64,000 nucleotides of DNA. Origin: Mesorhizobium sp. M1E.F.Ca.ET.045.02.1.1 (GTDB taxonomy: Bacteria; Pseudomonadota; Alphaproteobacteria; Rhizobiales; Rhizobiaceae). This document shows positions 1 to 7,603 of this stretch, piece after piece. The DNA lies in assembly GCF_003952485.1 (NCBI RefSeq), contig NZ_CP034447.1, forward strand, positions 3,982,501 to 4,046,500, written 5' to 3'. The notes beneath the pieces were generated by a model. That model worked only from the letters and a program-made list of their open reading frames with translations. It did no database searches and was not told the DNA's origin. The translations under genes were made by a program, and so were the position numbers. Within the stretch, counting starts at the first letter, position 1. Each line of letters starts with the position of its first letter.

Positions 1-594
1 GGAGCGGGGCCGTCTTCGCCGTCCAGCCAAACTATCTCTAAGGCAATCGTCGGCCGGGTAGCGGTCATCGATGGACGGACACTCTGGTTTCCGCGATCGG
101 CCGAGAAAGTCCGTCTTGCCGGTATAGATGTGTGCGAACTGCCCCAATGGGCCTTCGATCCAACCCGATACGGCAAGAACACTGTGCTGAAACCCGTGCC
201 GTGCGGCCCCCTTGCCAAGGCCTGGCTCAAGAGGGTGGTCGGCGACGATCACGTGACGTGTCGGGCGACCGCGTTTAATTCAGACGGCGCCTATGTCGGT
301 GCCTGTTCCACGAGGGGACGCGACCTCGCTGTCGAGATGCTGCGGGTCGGCTGGGCGCTGGTCACCTCCCCTGCCCTTCCAGGGTACGACGCGTGGCAAC
401 GCCACGCCATGACGGCCCGATCCGGGATGTGGGCCACCTACGTGCTCGACATGGACGAGTGGCGCGGAAGGGCCGTCGATCGAACGCTGCAGAGACAACC
501 GGTCGCCGACTTCAATCTACTGGCTGAGCGATCGCGAGAGATCTCTCCGCCATTCGCCGACGCGCGCAAACGGCCGCGCCGATCAGACCGCTGA
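1..594 (+). CDS. Thermonuclease (SNase)-like protein, 5' end outside the window
   Basis: The reading frame is open from base 1, so the start lies upstream of the window. The first visible part reads IVGRVAVIDGRTLWF and then VRLAGIDVCELPQWAFDP, which follows the pattern of the staphylococcal-nuclease fold (V-x-V-x-DGDTL followed by R-L-x-GID-x-PE). The second D of DGDTL is R here and the usual PE is CELPQ, so catalytic competence is doubtful. A later segment, GRDLAVEMLRVGWALV, matches the family's helix after the core. The C-terminal ~45 residues are basic. It is followed after 19 bp by the TrbM-like gene; SNase-like proteins are common on conjugative elements of Rhizobiales. Confidence 0.7.
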   Translation, partial: GAGPSSPSSQTISKAIVGRVAVIDGRTLWFPRSAEKVRLAGIDVCELPQWAFDPTRYGKNTVLKPVPCGPLAKAWLKRVVGDDHVTCRATAFNSDGAYVGACSTRGRDLAVEMLRVGWALVTSPALPGYDAWQRHAMTARSGMWATYVLDMDEWRGRAVDRTLQRQPVADFNLLAERSREISPPFADARKRPRRSDR

Positions 595-613
595 ATTTGG
601 ATGCTCAGGAGAA

Positions 614-1099
614 ATGACTATGCGGCTCATCAGGTCCACCATTGTCCTCGCGTCGAGCGCATTGGCTTCGCTAGCAGCCGCGGTTGTTGACACGCAGGCC
701 AGCGAGTGGGGTTGCGAAGTGCTTTTGTGCGCGTCGTCATCAAACCCATCCTGGCATGGCGTGCCTGCCTGCCACCCGCCCATGGATCGATTGATCTCGG
801 CCATGAGCAGCTGGGGTTTCTCGTGGCCCACCTGCCCCGAAGCAGGTACCGGCTCGCCCGGCTACGAAAAATACGCCGATTGTCCGGCCGGCTGGAGCGT
901 CGGATATTCCGAGGTCGGTCACGGCACGCGCAGCGAACCGAGTCTGTGCGTCCAGAAGGGTCGCAATACATGCAGCCGTCGCGAAGGATGCAGTGATACG
1001 ATTTCGATGCCTCGTCCGTCGCGCGGGGATCCGTATTACTTCGATATTTCTGCCAAAGACGGGTCTGTGTCCCGGCACTGGTTCAATCTGCGGCGTTAG
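614..1099 (+). CDS. TrbM/KikA-like conjugation-associated secreted protein
   Basis: About 160 residues with an N-terminal signal peptide (hydrophobic stretch around residues 8-25, AAA/QAS cleavage region) and many cysteines (CEVLLC, ACHP, TCPE, DCPAG, LCVQ, TCSRREGC), suggesting a disulfide-rich periplasmic protein. The CEVLLC-x-n-C-x-P layout matches the TrbM/KikA/MpfK family found with type IV secretion and conjugation systems; this is family recognition from memory, not a search. AGGAG at about 605 lies only 3 bp before the first ATG but 8-9 bp before the ATG at 620, so 620 may be the true start. No other transfer gene is visible here, so the conjugation cluster, if any, lies to the left. 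Confidence 0.6.
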   Translation: MTMRLIRSTIVLASSALASLAAAVVDTQASEWGCEVLLCASSSNPSWHGVPACHPPMDRLISAMSSWGFSWPTCPEAGTGSPGYEKYADCPAGWSVGYSEVGHGTRSEPSLCVQKGRNTCSRREGCSDTISMPRPSRGDPYYFDISAKDGSVSRHWFNLRR

Positions 1100-1512
1100 C
1101 GCCTGATCCGCCTGGCGAACCTGGTTGCGGATTTCGGTTTCGGTTGCTTCGAGCAAAACAGTTCCGCGACTTCGTCCCGGAAGCGTGCCGTGGACGCAAG
1201 AAGCCGGGCTTGTTGTTCGTCACCAATGTCGGTGCCAGTGGCGATCATGACGGCTGCGACACCAAGTATCTTATCGCAAGCGTCCGGCGCGTTCGTGGGC
1301 TCAGCTGCAATCAACTTGGCAACCGCCCGTCGCATATCTCGTCTGATAATCCAAGTCAGCGGCAATCTGATCGGTTGCCAGCGCAAGCGCAAGATCCGCT
1401 GAAGTCTCCGATTGGCAGCGCCTATCCGGTCGAGCTCCGCAATCGCCCTCGACGCGGCGAATCCGCGGTCACCTACCATGCGTAGCCAGTGGAAGTTTCT
1501 TGCGCGCGTCAT
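1096..1512 (-). CDS. Hypothetical small basic protein, possibly a decayed gene
   Basis: A 138-codon frame convergent with the TrbM-like gene, overlapping its stop by 4 bases. The segment around residues 72-118 (NAPDACDKILGVAAVM and DEQQARLLASTARFRDEVAE) looks like genuine amphipathic-helix coding sequence, whereas the N-terminal 65 residues are rich in Arg/Trp and look non-coding. No family was recognised. It could be the 3' portion of the broken gene to its right. Confidence 0.25.
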   Translation of the reverse strand: MTRARNFHWLRMVGDRGFAASRAIAELDRIGAANRRLQRILRLRWQPIRLPLTWIIRRDMRRAVAKLIAAEPTNAPDACDKILGVAAVMIATGTDIGDEQQARLLASTARFRDEVAELFCSKQPKPKSATRFARRIRR

Positions 1513-1902
1513 GGCGACGAAATCACATTCCCCGCTGATCTAGTCAGGCTGTATCCCCTTATTCTCAAGGGCCGCCATCCTCTTGCCAGCTTTGTCCGAA
1601 GGAAGATGAGCCGCGCGAAATATGCGGCCTTCATTTTCAGCTCGCCAACATCGGCCACCGGCGCCATCGCTGCCTGCCGTCGAATAACCGTTTCGTTCGC
1701 CAAAAAGCCGTGGCCCGATCAGCTGCGCCTCGGCCTCTTCGGCGTGCATCAAACGTTTCCCGAGACACTCCAGCTCTGAAATGGCGCGGCGGTGCGCCGC
1801 GATCAGATCCACGACTGCGTCCGCCTCTCGTGCCTTGCCCTTGCTGCTGCACACAAGTTGGATCGGCATCGACTGCTCCGAGTGGTTCGGCTCCTCCCGC
1901 AT
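1509..1902 (-). pseudogene. Frameshifted hypothetical gene (rhizobial small helical protein)
   Basis: The frame starting at 1902 gives DAVVDLIAAHRRAISELE and continues to EAEAQLIGPRLF. At a run of five T on the minus strand (plus 1703-1707) good coding switches to another frame, ANETVIRRQAAMAPVADVGE then LKMKAAYFARLI. The joined product resembles the small helical proteins of Rhizobiales beginning LIAAHR and ending with an 'AKAxYL' helix; this family assignment is a memory-based impression. The shift at a homopolymer could be decay or a sequencing error. Confidence 0.4.
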
Positions 1903-2013
1903 AGCAACACTGTCCCGGTCCCGCCGGAGAAAAAAGGGATGATGGCATCCCTATTTTTCCGTCGCGAAAGATGAAAACCTGCCTGCCAATCGATCGGTGA
2001 GGACCTGCTGCCA

Positions 2014-2643
2014 GTGTTTCGTGCGCTCGTTGTCGAAGATCAGAATCTGATGCGGCTGGCGCTTATGGACCAGATTCGGGCGAGTCTCGGAAATTGTGTG
2101 GTCCTTGGCGCCGAGACGTTGGAAATCGCTGCGCGCGAGCTTCGGAGCGCTGAGTTCGATCTGGTCGTCATTGATCCGGGACTTCCCGGCTTCGACCCGA
2201 CGCTGGACGCTGATCGCGTGGCCGTTGTCGGCACAATCATCGAAGCCTCGCCAAGCGCGATCCATATCGTCGTAACGGGCTCAGACAAAGATTCTGAGGC
2301 CGAAATTTTTCGGCAAATAGGCGCGGCCGGCTATCTCGGTAAGACCGGGCTGGAGCCCGGCGTGTTCAATGACGTGCTCGACGACATTTCCACCAACGGA
2401 TTTGCAGTTCGGCTTTCGCGTGTGGCGATGACCATGCCCGACGTTCGCTATTCCGTCCTGACGCCAAGAGAACAGGAGATTATCGACATGATGACCCGTC
2501 GCGAGCCAGGCATGACGCGTACGCAGTTTTACCAGGTAATGGCAGGTCGCCTCGGCATTGATCCCAGCTCGGCGGAAAAATATTACAAACAGGCGCGGGC
2601 AAAATTGATGAAGAACGGACACAGGCTACCGCAGGGTCTTTAA
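2014..2643 (+). CDS. Two-component response regulator with C-terminal helix-turn-helix
   Basis: 209 residues. The N-terminal receiver domain (about 1-125) shows the acidic pair in VVEDQ, the phospho-acceptor Asp54 in VVIDPGLPG, a Thr at ~90 (VVTGSDK) and Lys at ~112 (YLGKTG). The output part (about 148-200) begins LTPREQEIIDMM, as in LuxR/NarL-type HTH domains, but has an insert before SSAEKYYKQARAKL, the recognition-helix region. The start is a GTG at 2014 preceded by GAGGA. The stop is 4 bp before the FkbM gene; with the histidine kinase three genes on, this is probably one operon and one signalling pair. It likely controls its own cluster or exported/envelope functions; the target is not visible. 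Confidence 0.85.
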   Translation: MFRALVVEDQNLMRLALMDQIRASLGNCVVLGAETLEIAARELRSAEFDLVVIDPGLPGFDPTLDADRVAVVGTIIEASPSAIHIVVTGSDKDSEAEIFRQIGAAGYLGKTGLEPGVFNDVLDDISTNGFAVRLSRVAMTMPDVRYSVLTPREQEIIDMMTRREPGMTRTQFYQVMAGRLGIDPSSAEKYYKQARAKLMKNGHRLPQGL

Positions 2644-2647
2644 TCAG

Positions 2648-3352
2648 ATGTCATTGATGACCGTCCATGGGGTCAAGGTGCCCCTGCGCCCTAACGACGT
2701 CTCGCCTGTCATCTGGCAGGCTCTCGACAACGAAACCTATGAAGCCAAGGAAGCCAAGTGGATATCGAAGGCCGTGAAGCCCGGCGATCGCGTTCTGGAA
2801 CTCGGCTCAGGCATCGGCATCATCACCTCGCTTATCGCTCAGATCCCGGACGTTCAGGTATGGGCCTTCGAAGCAAATCCGGCGTCGGTTGCCCTTGCCC
2901 AGCGCGTCGTCGACGCCAACGATCTGGACAACGTGGTCCTACTGAAAGGGATTCTTGCAGCCGGTCCGCCACGCCCATTCACCTTCTATCTCCGCAAGGA
3001 CCTCTGGATGTCCTCAATGGACAAAGATCAGGGGCCGTACGAGCGCGAAATGACGATTGTCTCGACTGACGCCGACGACTTCATCGTCCAGCACGGCGCC
3101 AACGTCCTTGTTATGGACATAGAAGGCGCCGAAAGGGAACTCTTGCAGCACGCCAAGCTCCCGGGCATCGAGCGCGTCTTCCTGGAATTGCATGATCACT
3201 TGTATGGACTGGACGGAATCCGCGATATCACCCAGGCATTGGCGCTAAAAGGCTATGCGTATGATCCCCGCGGGTCCCGCGGACCGTGCGTGCTTTTCGC
3301 CAAGGACGACGGTCCACGCGAATATGAAGAGGTTGAACCAGATGCGGCGTGA
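2648..3352 (+). CDS. FkbM-family SAM-dependent methyltransferase
   Basis: 234 residues with a Rossmann SAM-binding motif VLELGSGIG at about 49-57, the acidic loop AFEANP at 73-78 and the FkbM hallmark VMDIEGAE near 155-162 (canonical 'K-x-D-IEG-x-E'). The family O-methylates sugars, antibiotics or other small molecules. It sits 4 bp after the response regulator and its stop overlaps the next start, so it is translationally coupled within a two-component operon, an unusual place for an FkbM enzyme. The substrate is unknown; the coupling suggests modification of a molecule linked to the sensed signal or the envelope. Confidence 0.8.
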   Translation: MSLMTVHGVKVPLRPNDVSPVIWQALDNETYEAKEAKWISKAVKPGDRVLELGSGIGIITSLIAQIPDVQVWAFEANPASVALAQRVVDANDLDNVVLLKGILAAGPPRPFTFYLRKDLWMSSMDKDQGPYEREMTIVSTDADDFIVQHGANVLVMDIEGAERELLQHAKLPGIERVFLELHDHLYGLDGIRDITQALALKGYAYDPRGSRGPCVLFAKDDGPREYEEVEPDAA

Positions 3353-3899
3353 TACTCTTGCTCCTTGTCTTGCCTTCGCAGTCGCGATGGCTGTTGCCGG
3401 GCCAACGGCCGGCAAGGGCGCCCTCACGAATCCCGATACGCTCACGCTCGAAGATGCATCGGGCAAGGCCATCCAAACCCTTACCGTCGAGCAGTTGAAG
3501 ACCGAATTTCCGCAACAGACCTACGATACGCGCACGCCCTGGACGAAAGAGGACGAGAAGATCGTCTATCGGGGGCCCCTGCTGAAGGACATATGGGCGA
3601 AAACCGGGCTCGCCAACGTCGCTAAAGTCAAGGTGGTCGCCTACGACGACTTCGTGTCTGAACTTCGCATGGACGAGATCCAGTCATATGCGCCTATCCT
3701 GGCGGTCGAGCGCCAATGTACAAAGGATGACCGCAGCCAAGGACGATGCAAAGGCGATCAGCAGTTCCGCCCCATCACCATGAACGAGAAAGGTCCGATC
3801 TTCATGGTCTGGCCCTTCGATCGCCTGCCCGCCTCCTATGTCCCAGCCCGTAATGCTATCTGGGTCTTCTTCCCGGTTGTGCTGCGCGCGGACCAATGA
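3324..3899 (+). CDS. Exported SUOX-like (molybdopterin oxidoreductase-like) domain protein
   Basis: 191 residues from the ATG at 3324 (3342 is an alternative), beginning with a signal peptide (MKRLNQMRRDTLAPC then AFAVAMAVAGPTAG). The mature part (TLEDASGKAIQTLTVEQLK, YRGPLLKDIWAKTGL, KVVAYDDFVSELRMDEIQ, MVWPFDRLPASY) follows the small stand-alone sulfite-oxidase-like fold often found beside two-component systems. The conserved molybdopterin cysteine is not evident, so it probably does not bind the cofactor. An insert with two cysteines (ERQCTKDDRSQGRCKGD, about 130-146) is unusual. It overlaps the FkbM stop and ends in an ATGA overlap with the kinase; a role as periplasmic partner of the sensor is my inference. 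Confidence 0.7.
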   Translation: MKRLNQMRRDTLAPCLAFAVAMAVAGPTAGKGALTNPDTLTLEDASGKAIQTLTVEQLKTEFPQQTYDTRTPWTKEDEKIVYRGPLLKDIWAKTGLANVAKVKVVAYDDFVSELRMDEIQSYAPILAVERQCTKDDRSQGRCKGDQQFRPITMNEKGPIFMVWPFDRLPASYVPARNAIWVFFPVVLRADQ

Positions 3900-5143
3900 G
3901 ATTCGGCACCAGCCGCTTTTTTGCTGCCTTGCCTTATCTTGGGCTGGCGCTCGCCCTCCTCCTCAGCACTTGGGCGTTCGTCCGATCGGACCGCTACAGG
4001 CAAGAGACGGACGAGATCCTCAACCAGACCTACGAGATTCAATGGCGTGCGACCCAGGTGCGCGAGCGGCTTGTCAGGGTCCATGGCTATATCCGTCTCG
4101 CCGACGAAGCCGGCAAGCTCGATCCTGACATCAATCGGCAAATGGCTCTTGTGAGCGTCAACATCGCTCAGCTTCTGGCGCTGCCGTACCTGCAGCATTT
4201 CTTCCCGCAGAAAGACATCGAACTCCTGGAAAACGTGCGTCGGACAGTCGAGCAAAACGTCGCGCCGGTCGTCGAAGCTGGTTCCAACTATGCGGATGCC
4301 CTCGACCACATGACCAATCTCGAACAGGACATGTACGAGATCTCTAGTGCCACCGTTGATCACAGTACGACGCTCCAGGAAACTGCTCAAATCGATATAG
4401 CCGCATCCCGCAACTGGTTCATGTTCGCGATTGCGCTGGGACTGATCGCGATCTTCTATCTCATAACCCATCAGCGTCACGCTTACGTCAGCCGTCGCGA
4501 TCGACACATGCGCTCGTTCGCCTCGCTGTTCGCGCATATGACGCGCTCCCGCGTCACCGCTTTGCGACTGTTTCTGGAGGGCACCGGTTCGGAGCAACCT
4601 CCGAGAGAAGAGATGTTGAAGGCTGCCCGCAGTGCGGCGAATGAGCTCGAATCCATCAATGACGGTTTGCTCAAGATCGCCTTTTCGCAACGAGATTCGC
4701 ATGTCCTGCCGCTCGCCAAGCTTTTGCTGGACCTCAAAGATCGGGACGGCATCGTGCAACTGTCAGTCGATTCCGAGGCGGGAACGCAAGCCGTGCCGGC
4801 AACCCAGTTTCAACTGGTGCTGAGCGAGCTCGTGCAGAACGCGCTCACGGCGGTCGAAAACATCGACAGGCCGAGCGTTGTCGTAAAGGCATCGGTCGTG
4901 CACCGGCCTATTTTTTGCCGCAGCGTTCTGTTGCTCGAGGTCGCAGACAACGGTGTCGGCATGACGCCAGAAGTCCTGCGCAAAGCAAAGACGCCCTTCT
5001 TTTCGACCCGGGCCGGGAATCACGTCGGCCTCGGCCTCACCGGCTGTTCCCAGATGGTCGCCACACTCAATGGGAGGCTTTTCATCGATAGCAAACCCGG
5101 AGCGGGCACTGTCGTCAAGGTCCGCATCCCAATCGGTGCATAA
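3896..5143 (+). CDS. Membrane sensor histidine kinase
   Basis: 415 residues starting in an ATGA overlap with the previous gene. Two membrane segments (about 9-29 and 174-192) bracket a helical periplasmic domain of ~145 residues. The ATPase domain is clear: N box ELVQNALTAV (~311-320), G1 box DNGVGM (~351-356), F box PFFST (~367-371) and G2 box HVGLGLTG (~376-383). The dimerisation/phospho-acceptor region is atypical: instead of an H-E-x-x-P motif there is FAHMTRSRV with His214 as the best candidate. It probably pairs with the response regulator at the head of the operon, with the SUOX-like protein as sensory partner. Confidence 0.85.
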   Translation: MRFGTSRFFAALPYLGLALALLLSTWAFVRSDRYRQETDEILNQTYEIQWRATQVRERLVRVHGYIRLADEAGKLDPDINRQMALVSVNIAQLLALPYLQHFFPQKDIELLENVRRTVEQNVAPVVEAGSNYADALDHMTNLEQDMYEISSATVDHSTTLQETAQIDIAASRNWFMFAIALGLIAIFYLITHQRHAYVSRRDRHMRSFASLFAHMTRSRVTALRLFLEGTGSEQPPREEMLKAARSAANELESINDGLLKIAFSQRDSHVLPLAKLLLDLKDRDGIVQLSVDSEAGTQAVPATQFQLVLSELVQNALTAVENIDRPSVVVKASVVHRPIFCRSVLLLEVADNGVGMTPEVLRKAKTPFFSTRAGNHVGLGLTGCSQMVATLNGRLFIDSKPGAGTVVKVRIPIGA

Positions 5144-5149
5144 TGAATG

Positions 5150-5209
5150 GTCTCATGGGCGCCAGCGGCTCAGAAGAGTTCAGAGTCTCCCGCCCAGTTT
5201 TAATGAGAC
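5150..5209 (+). terminator. Possible terminator or inverted repeat after the two-component operon
   Basis: GTCTCAT (5150-5156) pairs with ATGAGAC (5203-5209). Just inside, GGGCG pairs with CGCCC, followed by AGTTTTA. It lies directly downstream of the kinase stop. The long loop and short T run make a rho-independent terminator uncertain. Confidence 0.3.
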
Positions 5210-5426
5210 GGGTTGTGTAAGTAACATCGATCTGTATAACCTAGACTTAAAGTAAGCCTACTGCTGCAATACTGATCGGTTGTATCTTGGATTGTGATCG
5301 AAAAGAGTTTCAGATAGCGCGATTCATAAACTGTGGGGAATCACGTTGCGGCGGACCAAACGGGCACTTTCTGTGGCGCGGTTCCGGCCCGTTCAGAGAG
5401 CCACCGCCACCGCCCCACAGTTCCTC

Positions 5427-5582
5427 ATGCTCTCTTTCCGCCCGGCGCACGGGTTCATGGATGTGGCGCGACGGCATGATCTCGCGCGCATCCGCTTTCG
5501 GACTGGCGCCGGCAGGCGCGTGAAGTGCTTCTAGCCATGCCGACAGACCTGATGGCCGCCTTACCTGCCGTGGAGAGCGGGG
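5427..5582 (+). mobile_element. Probable IS66-family TnpA (orfA) remnant
   Basis: Translated with frame changes, this stretch gives LMLSFRPAHGFMDVARRHDL, then MPTDLMAALPAVESG. That resembles the IS66-type orfA HTH protein (consensus SFxPGARVxxVARRHxL followed by W-R-R and LPxD). The gene is interrupted by a TAG and truncated on both sides. Family recognition is by eye only. Confidence 0.4.
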
Positions 5583-6132
5583 CTTTCGAGCCTGCCTTCG
5601 CGATTACGACGGGGCTGAAGGAACGGGCGATACTTTGCCGGTCCCGGAGCCGGTCGAGACTGAGAAGTGCGTTTCCGGCTCGCGCATTGTCGGGTCGCCG
5701 GCTTCAAACATCAATGAGACCCAGGATCAGAGTCGGAATGACTGGTCGGCTTCAACGGAATACGCAGCTGCATTCGGCGCTCGCCTATTTCAGCCCCGGA
5801 GGAATACGAACAGAAGCATTCACGCCCTTCACGCGCACCTTCACGCTGACGACAGATGGAAAACGCAGCATAAGTTTAAGACGGAGAACTGACCGCGATT
5901 TCTGTGTCTCAGTTACAGGTGTACTCCTTCCCTGTCCGGCTCTGCAAAGGCGCACACGAAGGTTCGAACGGCAGCGTTGCAACAAAACTCGAAATAAAAT
6001 TCGCAGAGTCTTAACGCCGCAAGATCGTTGACGATGGTAGTCTCGGGGCAAGGTCTGAGGTCAAGCGCGGCTACAAAGATGCCGACAATCCTCCGGACCG
6101 CTGCACGGCACGCATAGAAGGGTCCACAGCCG
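5583..6132. other. Intergenic stretch without a recognisable gene
   Basis: About 550 bp between the IS66-type remnant and the ATP-grasp gene. The plus-strand frame at 5525-6031 is open but its product is Arg/Ser-rich and low in conserved character; it looks like non-coding sequence. No RNA gene was recognised. Confidence 0.4.
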
Positions 6133-7362
6133 ATGGCAAGAGCGCTGATCCTGATTGGAGGTACGGTAATGGGCTCGGGTCTGCTCTACGTCCAGGCCGC
6201 TCAACGTCTTGCCCTCCAGCCAATTACCCTTTCGGCTGATCCAACTCGGTATGACCATTTCACGGCGAAAGGGGCTGAGACAATCCGTGTTGATACAGAC
6301 GATCTGGATGCGCTGATCCGCGAATGTTCCCGGCTCCGTGCAACCTATGACATTGCTGGCATCACAAGTGCTGCGGATTCGTTCTATGCGACAGCCAGCA
6401 AGCTTTGTCGGCACTTCAATCTACCTGGACCGAACCCGGAAGCTATTGAACAATGCTTAGATAAGTACACTCAGCGTCAACTTCTCGCAGCCTCAGGCGT
6501 TCCGGTACCTGCTTATCGCTTGGCGGCCAATGCAGCGGATGTAGCCGATTCTGCCGCGGAAATCGGACTGCCGGTGATCGTTAAGCCTGCGGTGGGCAGC
6601 GGCAGCGTCGGCGTCCGATTGTGCTCCACTGCCGATGAGGTGGTCGAACACACGAACCATCTGTTGGGCGGGCAGCACATATGGCGGTCTGCGCCAAGGA
6701 TGCTGATCGAAGAATTCGCGCAAGGCCCCCTTTATGTCGCTGAGATAATGGGGAAAGAGGTCATTGGGATTTCCACCCTGGACTTCGGTCCCCCACCGAA
6801 CTTCGTCTATCATGAGAACACCTTTCCGGCTTTGCTGACTGACGAGGAACATGGGCGTATCAGCGATGTTTCGCTGAGTTGCTTGCGCGCTCTTGGCCTT
6901 GGCTGGGGGCCAACAAACATTGAACTCCGGTGGACGAAGCGTGGGCCAGTCGTCATTGAAGTTAATCCGCGTCTTTCTGGTTCGCCCGGTCCTCAACTGG
7001 TCAAGTTAGCTTCTGGTATCGATCTCGTAGCCGAACATATCAAGCTTGCCAGTGGCGGCGACGTGGATTTGCGCAGAAGGCATTCGCACATTGCGGCCGC
7101 GCAGTTCCTGGTTCCTGATCGCGATGGCACCCTTGATTGGATCGACGGGGACAGTCAGGCGGCTGCTATATCAGGTGTTGCCGAGGTTAAGTTATATATT
7201 AAATCTCAGACGCCGATCGTCCGTAAAGGTGATTATCGCGACTGTATAGGACATGTTATCGCCACTTCACCCTCTCTCGAACAGAGCAAAGCGATACTTA
7301 GGCGTGCCGTCGACTTGATTCCTTGGTCCATCACGCCATTGATGACGGATAGTCGAAAGTGA
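6133..7362 (+). CDS. ATP-grasp domain ligase (carboxylate-amine ligase type)
   Basis: 409 residues. The N-terminal pre-ATP-grasp domain starts LILIGGTVMGSGLLYVQAA. The ATP-grasp core follows: GLPVIVKPAVGSGSVGVRL (about 150-168, nucleotide-binding lysine and glycine loop), MLIEEFAQGP (~190-199) and VVIEVNPRLSGSPGPQL (~275-291, Mg-binding Glu/Asn). This order matches stand-alone ATP-grasp enzymes that form peptide or amide bonds through an acyl-phosphate (BacD/CarB-like). Substrates are not predictable. The gene has no operon partner, is visibly more A+T-rich than the preceding operon, and is bracketed by IS66-like and IS3-like remnants, suggesting it arrived as an isolated insert. Confidence 0.8.
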   Translation: MARALILIGGTVMGSGLLYVQAAQRLALQPITLSADPTRYDHFTAKGAETIRVDTDDLDALIRECSRLRATYDIAGITSAADSFYATASKLCRHFNLPGPNPEAIEQCLDKYTQRQLLAASGVPVPAYRLAANAADVADSAAEIGLPVIVKPAVGSGSVGVRLCSTADEVVEHTNHLLGGQHIWRSAPRMLIEEFAQGPLYVAEIMGKEVIGISTLDFGPPPNFVYHENTFPALLTDEEHGRISDVSLSCLRALGLGWGPTNIELRWTKRGPVVIEVNPRLSGSPGPQLVKLASGIDLVAEHIKLASGGDVDLRRRHSHIAAAQFLVPDRDGTLDWIDGDSQAAAISGVAEVKLYIKSQTPIVRKGDYRDCIGHVIATSPSLEQSKAILRRAVDLIPWSITPLMTDSRK

Positions 7363-7473
7363 CTCAAAAAAAGAATTTGTTTGCTCGCATGACGATGCTG
7401 AGATCTATAGGGTGGCATCGTGCTCCTCAAAATGGCTGCGGAATCCAGAGCTGGGCCCGTTGCGTGACGCGGC

Positions 7474-7590
7474 TCAGCTAGCAATACAGTTGCGGTAGGG
7501 ATAGACTGTGGCCCGGCGCCGGCTCCGAGGTGTTGGGGCGGCGGTAAGAGCCTCGATGCCCATCTTCCTCATCAGCGTGGCGCCGCCCAC
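7474..7590 (-). mobile_element. IS3-family transposase (orfB) remnant
   Basis: The minus strand encodes LMRKMGIEALTAAPTPRSRR and then ATVYPYRNC before a stop, matching the 'RRLMRKMGLEALYPKP...HKVYPYLLR' segment of IS3-type transposases. Only ~35 codons remain, abutting the 3' end of the FAD oxidoreductase gene. Confidence 0.55.
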
Positions 7591-7603
7591 CGGTTCGCCG
7601 CAC

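Noticed and set aside
3836..4759. A 307-codon minus-strand frame
   Set aside because: It is antisense to the histidine kinase gene, which has all catalytic boxes.
5525..6031. A 168-codon plus-strand frame as a gene
   Set aside because: The product is Arg/Ser-rich, has no motif and begins inside an IS66-like remnant.
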